Source: UBA8437 sp964646205 (GTDB taxonomy: Bacteria; Planctomycetota; Planctomycetia; Planctomycetales; Planctomycetaceae). Taken from it: a DNA stretch of 64,000 nt. The stretch covers positions 10,822 to 74,821 of the forward strand of contig CAZYAZ010000018.1 in NCBI GenBank assembly GCA_964646205.1. The letters are read 5' to 3'. Below are positions 57,101 through 64,000 of the stretch, piece by piece (the stretch's first letter is position 1; the number at the start of each line of letters is the position of its first letter). The translations under genes were made by a program, and so were the position numbers. The notes below the pieces were generated by a model. It saw only the letters and a program-made list of their open reading frames with translations. It had not been told where the DNA came from and searched no databases.

Positions 57101-57297
57101 TCGGGCAGCCGGAGTTGGCGAACACTCGCAGCGGGCGACAATGGCAGCGGTGGTTTTGGCCCGGCCTGATCGGCTGCACCCGCCTCAATCACGCCGCCGA
57201 AACCGGCCATCCAGAAACCACACAGGACCACGAACCGGTTCGTCCCATTGCCCGGCAAGATGCTCAACGATGCCAATAGAGCGAGTGTACGTTTCAT
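54121..57297 (-). CDS. PVC-type CxxCH dehydrogenase-like protein (propeller/HEAT/cytochrome c)
   Basis: A 1058-residue secreted protein. After a signal peptide (about 1-25) the N-terminal half is a PQQ/NHL-type propeller of the membrane-bound dehydrogenase family (about 60-470, with VAFDARGRMFVGEIHGFN, LVDSDGDGRMDTARVWADRL and YIVDMYREIVEDYSAIPRF). Next come HEAT-like repeats (about 490-880) and a C-terminal cytochrome c domain with CLACHRLKKEGH near 934. The architecture matches the C-terminal two thirds of the protein at 19276 but without the SGNH domain. It probably oxidises a sugar or alcohol and transfers electrons to the haem. It follows the RidA/HEAT gene by 13 bases. Confidence 0.87.
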   Translation of the reverse strand: MKRTLALLASLSILPGNGTNRFVVLCGFWMAGFGGVIEAGAADQAGPKPPLPLSPAASVRQLRLPEGFRIELVASEPVVVEPSCVAFDARGRMFVGEIHGFNLEGEIDVTELNKSGTIDRSVRRIRWERIGGPIAEQAKRGQFGTVKLLVDSDGDGRMDTARVWADRLPPCYGLLPSGDGLVVVCAPDILFLADRDGDGRAEVRKTLLTGFRREFIERGINNPRWGLDNWIYVGSGGDGGTIRGPKLKTPVTLGRTDFRIKPDGSAIEPVTGTVRTFGWGMNAIGDRFTTAGGTPVSANLPLPYRYLGRNPFVASPAVAYTASNYNRVFGISPPHPWRVVRGQDPNWVKFYGQRETSGGYFTSGCGTEIYQGRLFPREMVGQLFCCEPSNNVIHRSALTLDGSVYRARRTANEPRSEFLASGDPWFRPVNLRIGPDGAMYIVDMYREIVEDYSAIPRFLQQRYGLSGGRKRGRIWRLIPSKARLRPAVEWQGASNKVLLAALADDNAWRRFTAQRLLIGRGGLTAVDGLTEMVRQDRSAVGRLHALYTLEGLGALRPQEIVVALGDTNPGVRLHALQLSERVLPDNAETIARLMRLSVSAEPRVRLQVGLTLGESKNAAADSSLLELARRFGHERWMSAAILSGSRDRAGRLLAGLLAGKTVGKGGRELIGPLAATLGGRRRVTEWVPVLEAMIPHDVVVKTACLEGLVSGLAGNEVKLEGAETTWPALSRLVADRSPPIRHLAIGLASRLGFGGRPEIRREMKLAMVRAQDLGVAIPGRVAAVRLLAFASYDQAVATFKKLLGPGQPLDLQLAAVDAMNALSDRKAVPAMLAGWSSYTPRLRKNVLDAVMAREDRLVVLVDALEKKTVAVAQLDASRRERLMAARDVMVSARARRLFAKRPLEAELRSRVVRYQKALKGKRNLRQGREVFARHCLACHRLKKEGHAVGPDLAGVIKKPDEAILLEFLNPSATIEPAFQSYTVVTTAGRIYTGTMAAESATSLTLRREKGLTDTVLRKEIESVKASAVSLMPSNLFEKISPAEIADAIAYLRQALSQP

Positions 57298-57310
57298 GAG
57301 ACAACTCGGA

Positions 57311-58558
57311 TCACGGCAAATCGGGTCCGGTGGCAATCATGTCGATCAGAATGGTCCGGCCCTCGAAACCGACTCCGCTGACCATCGCCTTGGATGCCGC
57401 CGGAGGGCGCTGGGGATCGTAAAGAGACGGCCTCAGGCGGTTCAATTCTCCGCTGGAACCTGGCGTGGTCACGTAGTAGGTCGCCTTGGCGAGGTGCCGG
57501 AAATCCGAGCGATGACCTTCCAGGCTGGACTTCAACTGGGCAAACACCGATTCCACCTGCGGGCCATCCGGTTGCTGATCGGGGGAATACAGGCCGGCCA
57601 CGTAGATCCGATTCTGGCCATGGATTGTCGAGACGCGACTGAAGACCGGCGAGGCTGACATTCCCGGCGGCGTCGAAACACTCAGGCTCTCTTTGGACCG
57701 CTGCCCCGGCCTCCAGGCCACCACCTCGATCTCGATCGGCAGCGATCCACTTTTCCACTCCACCAGGCTCACCGGAGGAACCGTTCCACCAGGAAACTCC
57801 GCGGCGATGGCGCCGAGAACCGTCCCGGCCTGTTTCATGGGATCGGTGAAGCACTTGATCTGGACAATGTCCTGCCTGCGGACCTTCATGAAATCCAGGG
57901 TGGCCAAAAGCCCCTTGATCGTCCCGGTTGTCGCCACCGGCAGTGAACCGGGACGGGCCTGTCCAGAAACGTAGACCACCTCCCCACGTGGCAAAACGCT
58001 CGCTCGAGCAAACCGCGGCATGCCATTCTCGCCAACTCGAAACCGATACCCCACCCCGGTCGAAGAACGAACCCGGTGAGCAGGAAACACCGCATCAACC
58101 GCAATCCGTGCTTTCGGATCGGCCAGCGGCGTCTCGACATGGGCCACGGCAGGACGACATCCGGCCGGCAACCAGGCCGCCAGCGTTTTTTCGACAACCT
58201 GGCGAACCCGTGAACTGACCACGTAGACGTTCAACTTCACGAGTTGGCTTCTTGGTGTCCGGTATCCCACCAGTAGTTCATCGAGTTGTTGCAGGACGGA
58301 CAGCGTCTGAGCGGCCGTGTCACCAGCCCCATCCACTGGCATCAACTGCGTGGTATGCACCAGGTGAGCATTGTCGACCCGGACCGAAACCGGCCGACCT
58401 TTCTGCTTGTCACCCGGATCTCTACGGATCAAGAACCGGGACGCGGGTTCGGGGCGAGACAGTTCCAGCAGGGCCTGTGCCGAGCGGAACCGGACATCGG
58501 GGTGCGGATCGTCCAGCAGGTTCACCAGGATCGGAACGGCCTCGACCATCCTGGCCTC
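57311..58558 (-). CDS. HEAT plus triple RidA-like protein (5' end in gap)
   Basis: The frame is open from the gap edge and ends at 57311, leaving about 415 residues. The first segment in view (MVEAVPILVNLLDDPHPDVR, then FRSAQALLEL) is a HEAT repeat. It is followed by three RidA/YjgF-like modules: one around QQLDELLVGYRTPRSQLVKL NVYV, a second beginning FARASVLPRGEVVYVSGQAR and a third around SRVSTIHGQNRIYVAGLYSP with the closing FEGRTILIDMIATG. RidA proteins deaminate reactive enamines; multi-copy fusions are poorly characterised. The RidA catalytic Arg (here RPPAASKAMVSG region) is not clear. It lies just upstream of the PVC-type dehydrogenase. Its start lies in the gap. Confidence 0.6.
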   Translation of the reverse strand, partial: EARMVEAVPILVNLLDDPHPDVRFRSAQALLELSRPEPASRFLIRRDPGDKQKGRPVSVRVDNAHLVHTTQLMPVDGAGDTAAQTLSVLQQLDELLVGYRTPRSQLVKLNVYVVSSRVRQVVEKTLAAWLPAGCRPAVAHVETPLADPKARIAVDAVFPAHRVRSSTGVGYRFRVGENGMPRFARASVLPRGEVVYVSGQARPGSLPVATTGTIKGLLATLDFMKVRRQDIVQIKCFTDPMKQAGTVLGAIAAEFPGGTVPPVSLVEWKSGSLPIEIEVVAWRPGQRSKESLSVSTPPGMSASPVFSRVSTIHGQNRIYVAGLYSPDQQPDGPQVESVFAQLKSSLEGHRSDFRHLAKATYYVTTPGSSGELNRLRPSLYDPQRPPAASKAMVSGVGFEGRTILIDMIATGPDLP

Positions 58559-58658
58559 NNNNNNNNNNNNNNNNNNNNNNNNNNNNNNNNNNNNNNNNNN
58601 NNNNNNNNNNNNNNNNNNNNNNNNNNNNNNNNNNNNNNNNNNNNNNNNNNNNNNNNNN
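58559..58658. other. Assembly gap (100 N) between two genes
   Basis: Exactly 100 unknown bases; unlike the gap at 46929 no shared flanking sequence was found, so the true size is unknown. On the minus strand the propeller gene breaks off at RFVVREA, a few residues before its expected end (the paralogue ends GDADLYAIKF), and a HEAT-like sequence starts on the other side. A stop and a start codon are therefore expected within the gap. Confidence 0.8.
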
Positions 58659-60208
58659 TCCGCCTCCCGGACCACGAACCGAAGACGAATGGGCTTCCCC
58701 GACAACCGGCTCACACTCGATGTCGATTTCCACTCGACCGGGTGCTCCAGCGCGTCGCCAAAAATCTCGTGGGATTCGGCAAGGGTGTATCCCGGGATTG
58801 GCTTTCCCGTGGCGTCCTGTATTTCGACACGCACGGATCCAGCTGCTGATGTCGCCACATTGACCGCCAGCCGATCACCACGAAAGCGAAACGCCCGTGT
58901 GACCAATTCGCCGCCCTCCCGGGGTGCGAACAGCGAGGCAAATCCGTCGATTCTCAACGTGTACCGACGCAACCTCGACGTCTTCCCCGTGAAATAACTC
59001 TCCGTGGCGTACAGCGACAGTTCCCGGGGGCTGTCGTCCTCGGGAGAATCTGTCTCCACCATCTGCCAGGCCATGTAGTTGTCGCCATAGGCCCAGTTGT
59101 GGCGAGTCCTCAAACCTGGCCGCAGGAAGGCCTGGTTCCATCTGTGAAATTTCCGACCATCACGGCTCGTCATCAGGATGGTGTCGGTCACTGCCGATCC
59201 GTACCGCTTGTTCGTCCGGGACCGCTGCTCTCGCAACTTCAGTGATGGCAATCGGCGGGTGCTGGGTACCCAGCCACGGTCGACGTAGCGGGCCGGGAAC
59301 CCGATCAGCAGGTGCGGTGCCCGGTAATAGGGACTCACCTGGTTGGTGTAGAGTTGTTCGACCGGAGCACCTGGATATTGCAGCCAGTCCCTCTGGCTCC
59401 AGTGCACCAGGTCGTCGGAGGTGGCCGTCCGGACACCGCGAATCTTTCCATCGAAATCCCGGACAAAACTGCGGTATTTCCCGACACGAGGATCCCAGAA
59501 CGCGAGGTTCTGAGTGTCGAAGGCATGGCCGGTCATGACCGGTTTCGAGCCGTTCATCGGCGTCCAGTGGATGCCATCAGGCGACTTGAATGCATACAGT
59601 CCGCGCGGATTCCGCCCGAAACCAACCGCCTTGTATTCCTCGCCCGGTTTCACCCTGGGGTTCGGGTCCTTGAAAACCGAGAAGTCATGCGGTTCCTTGC
59701 CGTTGATCTCGGCCAACACGATGTTGTTCTGTTTCGAACCGTCGTGTTCGAACAATCCCAGGTTGGGTTTCACCCAGCGAATCCCATCCTTGCTCTCGGC
59801 ATAAGCAATCCTCAACGGATGAGACTGGTTGCCATCCGAGGGGATGTGCCAGGCGTGATAGTACATCCGGTACCGACCGGTCTCGCGGAAGCCCTCGTCA
59901 TAAAACACCGTGTGGTAGTTGCACCCGTTCCCCTCCCAGGCCGCATCGTGGACCAGTGAGATCTCGCGGCGGACCGGATTGTGAAGTCTCAACCGGGCCT
60001 GGCCTTCCAGCCGATCGACCAGAAATCCGTCAATCATCAATTCGCGTCGCGAACCGATATCAGGAATTCCGTCGTCGGGCCCGGCGGCCTCCGCGCCTCC
60101 TCCCACTGCACCGTCGTGTACCGCGGCCACCAACAACCCAGCCAGCAGAGTCCAGGCCGCACGGTGTCGGAACGGGAGCCACACCGCTCCCGGGGAACTT
60201 GTCGCCAT
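58659..60208 (-). CDS. Exported glycosidase-like beta-propeller (3' end in gap)
   Basis: About 516 residues of a five-bladed propeller protein related to the one at 33817. The signal peptide (FRHRAAWTLLAGLLVAAVHD) follows ATG at 60208, preceded by GAGGA. Blade motifs are WEGNGCNYHTVFYDEGFRET, YAESKDGIRWVKPNLGLFEH, FDTQNLAFWDPRVGKYRSFV and TSRDGRKFHRWNQAFLRPGL. The C-terminal sandwich (VRVEIQDATGKPIPGYTLAE, then KPIRLRFVVREA) stops at the gap about eight residues short of the family end. It is likely a separate gene from the RidA protein although the frame appears continuous across the Ns. The operon order would be this gene, RidA/HEAT, then dehydrogenase. Confidence 0.8.
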
Positions 60209-60310
60209 TTCAGAGTCCTCTTCATTTTGCGCACGGTGGCGGTGCAAACGAGGATCCCGTTGACAGGTCCACGAATGGCCGCCGTCAATCCACGATCAAT
60301 TCGCGCGACT

Positions 60311-61474
60311 CTAGGGAGCTTTGCTGACCTGGACTTTTGTCGGCAACACGCCACATTTCCCCAACGCCAGCAGCGGATAGCAACTGCCACTGAAGGTGAT
60401 GTAGTGGTAGGTGTCTTTGTTCAGCGACCGGGTCCACCAGCGACCGGATTGTCGCTGGTTCTTCAACAGCCATTTCACACCTCGCTGGATCCGCTTGTCC
60501 TTGGCCGCCATTCCGGCCTCCCGAAGAACCAACAGCACCAGGCCAGTCTGATGCCCATCACTGGGAGGATTCTTGAAATCCTTTTCGGACTTCAACTTCT
60601 CCGCCCGGCTGCCATCTCCCCAGGTCTCCGGTGTCGCAAACGTCCGGATCGACCAGCCCCCGTCGGCTTGCTGGTGCTTCAGCACCAGGTCGACCAGCTC
60701 CTGTTTCTGCTTGGCGTCGATGAGTCCGGGGACCCGGGCCGAGGTCCACAACAGCAGCAACTTGCCGTAATCGTGAGGTGGCTTGGTGGTCTTGAGATAG
60801 TTGTGTGTCTTGGCAACCCGCGCCATCAAATCGCTGTCCTTCAGCCCACCCAGCCATCCGGGAGCCGATTCCAGCGCCTTGGCGGCCACCGTGGTGCCGT
60901 GGTAGGCACTGGACTCAAAGGGAGGCCAACACCCGATGTTGTTGAATGAGCCATCGTCGGACTGCAGCGACAGCAGCAGCCGCAGGGCTTCGTCGGTTTC
61001 GGGTGACAGTTTGCCAGTGACGTGCTTGTCCCATTCGGCCAACGCTCCGGCCAGGTAGGCGATCTGGGTCGGCCGGACTCCGGTGCGAAGCTTCTCGATC
61101 TTTTGCTGCTTCATCTTGGCCAGATCGGCGACCAGGAATTTGCGGAGAGCCGGACCGGGCTTGCCGAGATACGACGACAGCGACGGCCGCATCACACCGA
61201 AAACCCCCGTGGTGTGACAGGCCACACACTTCCGCTTCTTCCACCACAGCTTGTTACCGGCCTCGATGTAAGCGGCGGCCTTGGAGAGGGAAAACTCCTT
61301 GAGCACGGGCTCGTCGACCGTCGCACCGGGAATGGATTCTTTCTCGAAGTCGTACTGGGGCTTGGGAGCCTTGGGCTTGTCCTGTGCTGTACCGGTCTCG
61401 AGACCGAGTCCACACACCACGAGGATCGCCACCATCACGAGACCCACAACCGTCAAACCGTTCCGCAATTTCAT
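60311..61474 (-). CDS. Exported CxxCH protein with squalene-cyclase-like helical fold
   Basis: A 387-residue secreted protein. It has a signal peptide or anchor (TVVGLVMVAILVVCGLGLET), a single haem-type motif CVACH at 83-87, then repeats typical of prenyltransferase/squalene-cyclase alpha-toroids: LLLSLQSDDGSFNNIGCWPP, LVLKHQQADGGWSIRTFATP and KWLLKNQRQSGRWWTRSLNK each contain the QxxDGxW/F pattern. The combination of one haem and an alpha-toroid is not a standard cyclase; it may bind or oxidise a polymer or terpenoid. ATG at 61474 follows GGAG. The gene is divergent from msrA and upstream of the propeller gene. Confidence 0.72.
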   Translation of the reverse strand: MKLRNGLTVVGLVMVAILVVCGLGLETGTAQDKPKAPKPQYDFEKESIPGATVDEPVLKEFSLSKAAAYIEAGNKLWWKKRKCVACHTTGVFGVMRPSLSSYLGKPGPALRKFLVADLAKMKQQKIEKLRTGVRPTQIAYLAGALAEWDKHVTGKLSPETDEALRLLLSLQSDDGSFNNIGCWPPFESSAYHGTTVAAKALESAPGWLGGLKDSDLMARVAKTHNYLKTTKPPHDYGKLLLLWTSARVPGLIDAKQKQELVDLVLKHQQADGGWSIRTFATPETWGDGSRAEKLKSEKDFKNPPSDGHQTGLVLLVLREAGMAAKDKRIQRGVKWLLKNQRQSGRWWTRSLNKDTYHYITFSGSCYPLLALGKCGVLPTKVQVSKAP

Positions 61475-61614
61475 CTGCCCTGCTCCTTCGAGAATCTTCC
61501 GGCCGGGACTTGCCCTCTGCCACCATGATGCTGATGCTACCCGGTACGCACGAGCGATTCCAATCCGTGCCAGCGGCAACAAAAAACACTCGAACAAAAA
61601 GAGGGCGCGACCCC

Positions 61615-62079
61615 ATGGCTTTGGCAACTTTCGGAGCGGGCTGTTTCTGGGGCGTTGAGGTGGCGTTCCGAAAAGTCCCCGGTGTGAACGATGCAGCGGT
61701 GGGGTATTGCGGTGGCGAACTCGAGAACCCCACCTACCAGGACGTCTGCACCGGAACGACCGGTCACGCCGAAGTGGTGGAAGTAGAATTCGACCCCGAA
61801 CAAGTGGCCTACGAAACGCTGGTGGACCTGTTCTGGCAATGCCACGACCCCACCACCCTCAACCGCCAGGGGCCCGACGTCGGCACGCAATACCGATCGG
61901 CCATCTTCTTCCATTCACCCGAACAGCAACAGGCGGCCGAGTCCTCCAGAACGGCGGCCCAGGAACGGATCAACCGCCCGATCGCCACCGAGATCACCGA
62001 GGCATCGACCTTTTACCGCGCCGAGGAGTACCACCAGCAGTACCTCGAAAAACGTGGATTGGGCAGTTGCCACCTGTAG
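61615..62079 (+). CDS. msrA: Peptide methionine sulfoxide reductase A
   Basis: A 154-residue MsrA that reduces methionine-S-sulfoxide. The active-site GCFWG is at 9-13 with Cys10 as nucleophile, then VGYCGG, TGTTGHAEVVEVEFDP, FWQCHDPTTLNRQGPDVGTQ YRSAIF and the terminal GLGSCHL with Cys152 as recycling thiol. The nucleophile is Cys (TGC), not selenocysteine. ATG at 61615 follows GAGGG and gives normal family length; the open frame upstream to 61384 is not coding in character. No MsrB or signal peptide is present, so it acts in the cytoplasm. Confidence 0.95.
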   Translation: MALATFGAGCFWGVEVAFRKVPGVNDAAVGYCGGELENPTYQDVCTGTTGHAEVVEVEFDPEQVAYETLVDLFWQCHDPTTLNRQGPDVGTQYRSAIFFHSPEQQQAAESSRTAAQERINRPIATEITEASTFYRAEEYHQQYLEKRGLGSCHL

Positions 62080-62101
62080 CGGCGCCGTCTCCGAAACCGA
62101 C

Positions 62102-64000
62102 CTAGCCGCCGGTTTCGATGACCAGAGCCTTCTCTGCCTTCAGCACGCGATAGGTTGCCCGCGTGTGCTTGAGCCCCTGCCTGGCCTGGGCCACATTGAG
62201 CGGTTCTCCTCCGGCGGTGACCGGATCAACGACCCGGAGCGGACGCGGGGCCAGCAACGACATCAACTGGGGCAGGTCCCCGATTGTCTTCAGGCTCCCG
62301 GGAATCAACGTCCCGATTGGACCATCCTCGTAGGGTTCGTCGGTGATCACTGACACGGGAGCACCGTGGGTGTGCACCTGGTCGATGCCTGGTTCCAGTG
62401 CGCCAGCCACCACGGCCAGCGGCCCGGCCTCGCCGCGTCCCACCAGCCGAACCTTGGGCAACCGCCCCTTGTAAACCAGTTTACCGAGGCCCTCCAGAAC
62501 TCGTCGGATGTCGGTGACCCACTGGGTGACCAGTGGGCGACCAATCCACATGGCCCACTGGCTGGCATTGTGATCCAGGGCACGACGGACCCGGTTTCCC
62601 TTCGGAGCCAACGAACCGGTCGCCCGCAATTCGACCACGGCCACGTCCCAGCCGGACTCCAGTGCCTCGGCGTACTCGGCCGACCTGGCGGCCGACGACG
62701 CACCGGCAAGATCCAGCACCAGGGCCAATCGCGACCGCGACTTCCCACCAGGATGCCATCGTGTCGTCACGACAATTCCCGGCTCGGACTCGATTTGCAG
62801 TTCCAGGGACTTCCCGGACTTGGTCACCTTGACCGTGCCCATTTCGGACTTCTTGCCCCCCGGCACCTGGCACAACCGCCGCAGGTGCGCCACCCTCCAT
62901 TCGGCCTCCGACTCCCAGTGCTCGGCGTGCATCGGTTCAACCTGCTTCTTCATCGCTGCCGCCGCCAGGTGCCTGGAATATTGCGGCAGGCTGATGTGAG
63001 TCTCGGGCCGCGAATCCTTCGGCCAAACCCGCACCGCTTCGCGGTCCTCGGGCTGCAACTTCGGTTCGGGGATCGGTGAACCATCACCGATCCCTTTCAG
63101 GTGCCTGGTCATCCAGCCATACATCGCCTCACGCATTGGCTGGTTGTAGTCGTGCCCCGACTCGATCGGCACGTGCCGTATGGCGGCCGATCGGTCATAC
63201 AGGTCAAAGACCTTGCTGGCACCGGCCACCGATTTCCTGGCTTCCCCGACGGAGAACTGTACGGCATCACGCGTGGCGTTGATCACCATCAACGCCCGCG
63301 GCGCCACCAGCCCCAGGACCTGCCACTCGTCGGTGAAGGTCAAGGCACCGGGCACCAGTTCGCACATGCAACAGGCCGCCCCGAGGTACGCCTGGTAGTT
63401 TCCGACCGAGCAGACCGGGACCACGCACTGGAATCGCTCGTCCAGGGCACCGGCGTAAATGGTCTGGTTGCCACCCCCGGATGTGCCCGTGACCCCCAAT
63501 CGTTGCGGATCCACCTCGGGCCGCGTCTGCAGGTAATCGACCGCCCGCATGTTCTCCCAGACCTGGATCCCGCACAGCAGTGTGCCAGTCGGCCACAACG
63601 TCGCCGCAACCATCTCGCCGTGGTATTCCCCCAGCGGGGTCTTCAGTCCGCGTTCTCCAGCACCGAAGGCGTCGACCGAAAGCACGAAAAAGCCAAGCTT
63701 GGCCAGGCCAATGCAACGAGACTGGACAACCGGATCTTGCTTCGCGCCGCTCCAGTGACCGTGGACACACAACACGGCCGGCATCGGCTTGGCGTTCTTC
63801 GACGGGGCGTCGGGAACATAGGCATTGGCCGGCATCTCGATCCAACCGTCCCCGGTGCGGATCGTCCGCAGCACCAGGTGCTCGATCCGGTATCCGTCTT
63901 TTTTCTGTTCACCGACCTTGCGGACAGGAACCGGCCCCGGCGCGTCGGTCGACAGACCGATCGCCGCAACCAGGTTCTTGCGAACTGCGGTACGCAGTTC
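62102..64000 (-). CDS. Large alpha/beta hydrolase (acetylxylan-esterase-like), runs off right edge
   Basis: The reverse frame is open from the right edge to 62102, giving 632 residues without a start codon in view. Window numbering from 64000: the segment VLCVHGHWSGAKQDP starts the hydrolase fold, RLGVTGTSGGGNQ carries the nucleophile (Ser about 174) in GxSxG, and a second half with VRLVGRGEAGPLAVVAGALE repeats the fold in a modified form (GEAG), so only the first domain is likely active. The final DVAVVELRATGSLAPKGNR region and C-terminal LLAPRPLRVVDPVTAGG are typical of planctomycete acetylxylan-esterase-like proteins. The signal peptide, if any, lies beyond the window. It converges on msrA, 23 bases away. 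Confidence 0.82.
   Translation of the reverse strand, partial: ELRTAVRKNLVAAIGLSTDAPGPVPVRKVGEQKKDGYRIEHLVLRTIRTGDGWIEMPANAYVPDAPSKNAKPMPAVLCVHGHWSGAKQDPVVQSRCIGLAKLGFFVLSVDAFGAGERGLKTPLGEYHGEMVAATLWPTGTLLCGIQVWENMRAVDYLQTRPEVDPQRLGVTGTSGGGNQTIYAGALDERFQCVVPVCSVGNYQAYLGAACCMCELVPGALTFTDEWQVLGLVAPRALMVINATRDAVQFSVGEARKSVAGASKVFDLYDRSAAIRHVPIESGHDYNQPMREAMYGWMTRHLKGIGDGSPIPEPKLQPEDREAVRVWPKDSRPETHISLPQYSRHLAAAAMKKQVEPMHAEHWESEAEWRVAHLRRLCQVPGGKKSEMGTVKVTKSGKSLELQIESEPGIVVTTRWHPGGKSRSRLALVLDLAGASSAARSAEYAEALESGWDVAVVELRATGSLAPKGNRVRRALDHNASQWAMWIGRPLVTQWVTDIRRVLEGLGKLVYKGRLPKVRLVGRGEAGPLAVVAGALEPGIDQVHTHGAPVSVITDEPYEDGPIGTLIPGSLKTIGDLPQLMSLLAPRPLRVVDPVTAGGEPLNVAQARQGLKHTRATYRVLKAEKALVIETGG

Noticed and set aside
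61615..62079. MsrA as a selenoprotein
   Set aside because: Some MsrA enzymes have Sec at the nucleophile position, but here the codon is TGC (Cys10) and no in-frame UGA is present.

Overview
This 64 kb window comes from a GC-rich planctomycete (Planctomycetota, probably Planctomycetales). The evidence is its protein families: DUF1501, DUF1549/DUF1553 (PSD1) with planctomycete cytochromes, DUF1552/DUF1592 pairs, PVC-type CxxCH dehydrogenase-like proteins, many sulfatases and Tat-exported beta-propellers. TTG and GTG starts are frequent. Almost everything recognisable is exported; the helicase, the DNA-alkylation-repair protein and probably the rhamnose-mutarotase-like protein, MsrA and the CopZ-type zinc protein are the intracellular exceptions.

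Layout. 1-8 kb: a tripartite efflux operon (TolC-like lipoprotein, two tandem HlyD/MacA adaptors, a MacB/FtsX permease), with a third adaptor gene divergent and cut by the left edge; no ABC ATPase gene is present. 8-34 kb: a block of planctomycete secreted redox/degradation cassettes (four DUF1501, two PSD1/cytochrome, one DUF1592-DUF1552 pair, a 1.3 kb-residue lipase-like/propeller/HEAT/cytochrome fusion), plus a glycerophosphodiesterase, a sialidase-like propeller and a superfamily 1 helicase. 34-46 kb: propeller hydrolase, sulfatase coupled to a CopZ-type zinc-binding protein, two leucine-rich-repeat lipoproteins flanking a cryptic reverse-strand gene, membrane proteins, a second sulfatase, a ceramidase-like protein, an esterase and a DNA-alkylation-repair protein. 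46-64 kb: SGNH hydrolase, more propellers, ceramidase-like, kelch, rhamnose-mutarotase-like, a second PVC-type dehydrogenase behind a HEAT/RidA protein, a CxxCH/squalene-cyclase-fold protein, MsrA and a large alpha/beta hydrolase cut by the right edge.

The most unusual item is at 38576-38947 on the minus strand. One continuous frame encodes a 123-residue lipoprotein ending in a heavy-metal-associated (HMA) fold, but the two metal-binding cysteines of the CxxxC motif are both UGA codons and no other stop interrupts the frame. I read this as a candidate double-selenocysteine (UPRDU) metal-binding lipoprotein, with an inverted repeat just downstream of the second UGA that could serve as a bacterial SECIS. 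Ordinary gene prediction misses it.

Two 100-N gaps are present. The first (46929-47028) is flanked by the same 19 bases on both sides; collapsing it restores an intact gene, so it is probably an artefact. The second (58559-58658) shows no overlap and appears to separate two different genes.

All functions are from reading motifs by eye; no database search was run. Start codons were chosen from signal peptides, Shine-Dalgarno-like sequences and family length.
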